NCBI GenBank assembly: GCA_019638235.1
Contig: JAHBUE010000001.1
Coordinates: 372,001 to 436,000, forward strand
Length of the DNA stretch: 64,000 nt
Source of the DNA: Cyclobacteriaceae bacterium
GTDB taxonomy: Bacteria; Bacteroidota; Bacteroidia; Cytophagales; Cyclobacteriaceae
Direction of reading: 5' to 3'
Shown: one piece after another, positions 62,401 to 64,000 of the stretch
Numbering within the stretch: position 1 is the first letter of the stretch
How the letters are laid out: each line of letters begins with the position of its first letter
Notes under the pieces: model-generated
The model's database searches: none
What the model was told of the DNA's origin: nothing
The model's input: the letters and a program-made list of their open reading frames with translations, nothing else
Program-made: the position numbers and the translations under genes

Positions 62401-62533
62401 TCAAAACAGAAAACAGGTTCCCGAAATTTGGGCGTGCGACCTGGTCTATCTTTCGGAAACGTGTTGAGAACTTCTGCGCCTGTGCAGAAAGGGCAGCCAA
62501 TAGCAAAAAAGACAGGGTCAGGCGAGAAATCAT
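59429..62533 (-). CDS. Reg_prop/Y_Y_Y sensor histidine kinase
   Basis: The 1,034 residues begin with a signal peptide (about 1-19, LSAQAQ). About 14 two-component regulator propeller repeats follow (VWSVTENGLVRHD, LWVATTAGLHCY, LWICTYGGGLNFYD, IWVGLEGGGVAIYD, LWITTNENLVRYN), then a Y_Y_Y domain (YRYRLKGFNDDWVENG), one membrane helix (about 785-810) and a NarL-type kinase with phospho-histidine His848 (KIASDLHDEVGSSL), the N box (IFKEALHNIVKHAQ) and DDGIGLKD. The signal is probably sensed in the periplasm by the propellers. No receiver is fused; the regulator is encoded at 58065. Confidence 0.93.
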   Translation of the reverse strand: MISRLTLSFLLLAALSAQAQKFSTRFRKIDQVARPNFGNLFSVLKDKEGYVWSVTENGLVRHDASNVSLYAGKALHAEGKERPAARIVFEDSLKNLFTITSKGKILQYDRLKDKFNHVNDSSTRLGTSARDVLMVGDRKYWVAHMGEGLAYIDLDNKIIRWYKNDANNPKSLRDNFVTAITYDKRGKLWVATTAGLHCYNEDADNFDYVELNNQNPSDTYRYGVLRSLAYDSLTDQLFVGTYGGLHILGLSDGRHEHVLHNPGNANSLSHNSIFSVIYDKRFNGLWICTYGGGLNFYDLNDRAFQHWSHDPADPMSVGSDNIPGIYLDREGLLWIVTAEAGFYVLSTRAQNFHHIVHHSKNPTSISNGLARAVYAESDSIIWIGFNGTGLNRLNLKTGFATRYVHEPTKAGSIAHNAVIAIDGDKHGRIWVGLEGGGVAIYDPQKNWFDHLQYKSNKTEILNNAISGLLVDDELVWITAYRTPLTVYNMETKKYLHFNADSLWRMGISFHSVRRIRKFEENILFETNYGTVIFDKQKQVFQKLSRGDEQVYVVFVDDGAEAFGSSDKEVQLLLSGNQIYAAEYRPGDSLKTKLLYDGSRHAYQFNDLVMDKNRTLWITTNENLVRYNTINKQERIFDDTQELDISGVKYGMETDRQGRIYIKSNNGLVWFDPMKMNENEDEAVEVKFTSFKIFNHDVPIGFDSTVNRSRLDQHIAYTPKVRIRPSENFFGFGFSALYFEGLKKINYRYRLKGFNDDWVENGTTNFVSFTGLNPGRYTLEVTGTTNPQKWYSKITTIEIEVLPPFWRTWWFITAVVVLVAVSLYGTHQYRVNQKLQVERLRTKIASDLHDEVGSSLTRISIYSDLLNSGVEERQKHDYLKSIQETSREVVGTMSDIVWSIDNRSDKLGDLLLRMKDFASQLLSPRNIEFEFITHFRDDSIILSPRLKQNLYLIFKEALHNIVKHAQAKRVRINIGNNSSGFIMRIKDDGIGLKDSTNTTGNGLRNMQKRAKDIGAQVNMANQNGTVIEVSRGTLV

Positions 62534-62656
62534 GATATGAAGTTAAGCAAAGCCCGCAACAGATTTACGACAGCTAACGTATAGCTTCAAAATATTTTCA
62601 AGCTGAATCTTTAAAATCCGGGCAACAAGCAGGCCTTTGCATAAAAACTCCGGTTA

Positions 62657-64000
62657 CTAAAACGAAAGATTAACCCGCACTCCACCATAAAAGCTTCGCC
62701 CGGCTGCGGTATTGTAATACCTTCCGCCTGCGGCATTCAGGTCATGGCCGGGGCTATAACGCTCGTCCAGCAAATTTTCTCCACCGGCATAAACTTCAAA
62801 ACGTTTGTGCCGATACCCTGCACGCACGCCCACCAGATAATAGCTATCAGCATACATGGTGTTGGCGTCATTTAATGGCAACGCATCGGTGTATAAATTT
62901 GTCAGCCTTACATACACACCGGGGCGTAACGTAACATCAACACCTGCGCTCCATACAAAATCAGGCGTGCCGGTTAACGCATTGCCCGAAAAATTATCTT
63001 CACCTTTATTGTAATCTTTAAAACAATAGCGGTTCAAAGAATAGTTCGACCAGAAATTAACGCCATTAATAAAATTCGTTTCGCTCAGCTTAATTGAATA
63101 TTGAAGCATCAGCTCAATTCCTTTCTGGTCTGTCTTGCCCGCGTTAATAAAATATTCTGCACCATCCTCTTCCCGTCTTATCACAATTGTTTCGCGCAGG
63201 CCAAACGAGTATGCTGTTACATCTGCCCGTAAACGTTGTTCAAAAAATTTCATTCGCAGTCCGGCTTCGTAATTTATTCCGCGTTCCGCTTCAAGCGCAC
63301 GATTGAACACACCGTTTGACGCATTTATTTCCGCCAACGTGGGCGGAGAGAATCCACTGCTGATGCTTCCGAAAGCTGTAAAATTTTTTGATGCTTTCGC
63401 CAACAATGCAACACGGGGCATTAACACCGGGTCGTACACAAGTTGTTCCGGTGCAGAACCTACATCCGATAGTCTGTGAAAAGTTAATGTTTGTGCATTG
63501 TAGCTAAGGCCGATTGTTGCATTAAGTTTTCTCCAGCGCATTTCACCCTGGCCGAATACACTGTATTGTAAAACCGATGCTTCATCATCCGCTAACAGCA
63601 AGCCTTCTTTTCCGTTAATGTTTTCATACGATTTTGTTGGTAACAATCCCCATTGAAATTCGCCTCCACCCAACACGGTGAACTGAACATCGTTAACCTG
63701 ATGATTGAAAAGTGTAACTGAACGGGCGCCTACGCTTTGTTCATTACGATGGTCGAAATTTCTAATAGCTGCGTTGTTAAATCTGACAAAATTGCCATAC
63801 ACTCCCGTTTTGTTTTGGAGCTTTTTTGAAAACCGATATTCATGATTAACCCCTGTATAAAACGATTGAAGGTGAACGCGCGCATTCTGTTGCACCGCAC
63901 CAGGAAGTATTGCCGTTGCCGGGCGAGCTTGTCTTGGATTTGCATTAAATTCATTCAGCGTTAATCCGCCCGGTGTTTCATAAAACAGATCGCTGTAAAA
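62657..64000 (-). CDS. TonB-dependent receptor, C-terminal part
   Basis: The frame is open to the window edge; at least 447 residues of barrel are present. Upstream of the GTG at 63895, codons still read receptor sequence (FYSDLFYETPGGLTLNEFNA), so that GTG is internal. Barrel strands end with ENLLDERYSPGHDLNAAGGR and the terminal FYGGVRVNLSF with aromatic last residue, the OMP assembly signal. TonB box, plug and signal peptide lie outside the window. The PGHDLNAAGGRYYNTA ending resembles iron/siderophore-type receptors, but a substrate cannot be named. Confidence 0.92.
   Translation of the reverse strand, partial: FYSDLFYETPGGLTLNEFNANPRQARPATAILPGAVQQNARVHLQSFYTGVNHEYRFSKKLQNKTGVYGNFVRFNNAAIRNFDHRNEQSVGARSVTLFNHQVNDVQFTVLGGGEFQWGLLPTKSYENINGKEGLLLADDEASVLQYSVFGQGEMRWRKLNATIGLSYNAQTLTFHRLSDVGSAPEQLVYDPVLMPRVALLAKASKNFTAFGSISSGFSPPTLAEINASNGVFNRALEAERGINYEAGLRMKFFEQRLRADVTAYSFGLRETIVIRREEDGAEYFINAGKTDQKGIELMLQYSIKLSETNFINGVNFWSNYSLNRYCFKDYNKGEDNFSGNALTGTPDFVWSAGVDVTLRPGVYVRLTNLYTDALPLNDANTMYADSYYLVGVRAGYRHKRFEVYAGGENLLDERYSPGHDLNAAGGRYYNTAAGRSFYGGVRVNLSF

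Noticed and set aside
1..64000. CRISPR array
   Set aside because: No set of short regularly spaced identical repeats is seen; the only tandem repeats are the 711-bp gene units.
1..64000. tRNA or rRNA genes
   Set aside because: No TPsiC-loop/acceptor-stem arrangement or rRNA-like sequence was noticed on either strand by reading; a tRNAscan run would be decisive.

Overview
The window comes from a Bacteroidota genome, most likely order Cytophagales. The evidence is the mutY-ssb-gldE-gldD block, a metalloprotease with a type IX secretion C-terminal domain, TonB-receptor and PorT-like outer-membrane genes, a reg_prop/Y_Y_Y histidine kinase, HutF/HutG, TAnnTTTG-like promoters and the near absence of Shine-Dalgarno sequences. 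Most of it is ordinary chromosome: DNA repair (tag, recG, mutY, ssb), cell-wall turnover (DacB and GH3), histidine catabolism, RNase G, HU, peptidases and two LuxR-type two-component systems.

Layout. 1-5.4 kb: housekeeping genes and a membrane protein-histidine kinase-response regulator operon. 5.4-6 kb: a strongly conserved leader and a receiver-like protein that has lost its phospho-acceptor. 6.2-10.4 kb: a tandem array of three related lipoproteins alternating with two free-standing prodomain copies and one full-length secreted M43 metalloprotease. 10.7-24.1 kb: membrane, acetyltransferase, S9 peptidase, GAF and redox genes, a six-gene operon (DinB, DacB, GH3, small membrane protein, HutG, HutF), and recG. 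24.5-26.1 kb: an insertion sequence with perfect ends and target duplication but a nonsense-interrupted transposase. 26.3-34.8 kb: an AT-rich island encoding a double-glycine, four-cysteine secreted peptide with its C39-peptidase ABC exporter, HlyD adaptor, VKOR-thioredoxin fusion, TlpA-like lipoprotein, carboxypeptidase-regulatory-domain protein and small HTH protein. 34.8-35.8 kb: broken, inverted copies of the response-regulator/receiver locus. 35.8-43.2 kb: a flavin oxidoreductase, a possible replication-origin-like intergenic region, two thioredoxins and several membrane proteins. 43.2-43.9 kb: a cassette-like palindromic segment. 44-52.9 kb: RNase G, a 29-residue ribosomal-type protein, TPR, HU, mutY-ssb-gldE-gldD and a DUF2975/HTH operon. 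53-64 kb: an aminotransferase, a YCII protein, a 2H phosphoesterase, an ABC permease-response regulator-OMP-sensor kinase set and the 3' part of a TonB receptor.

Two parts look most like undescribed biology. The first is the peptide-secretion island: its first gene lies two bases downstream of a truncated receiver gene, so the island may have captured the conserved upstream leader as its promoter. The second is the protease array: the short copies carry only a signal peptide and a CGTPD cysteine-switch-like prodomain, and are translationally coupled to lipoproteins that could be inhibitors. Pieces of one receiver locus occur three times (5.6, 10.7 and 35 kb), always at the borders of accessory blocks, which points to repeated rearrangement around it.
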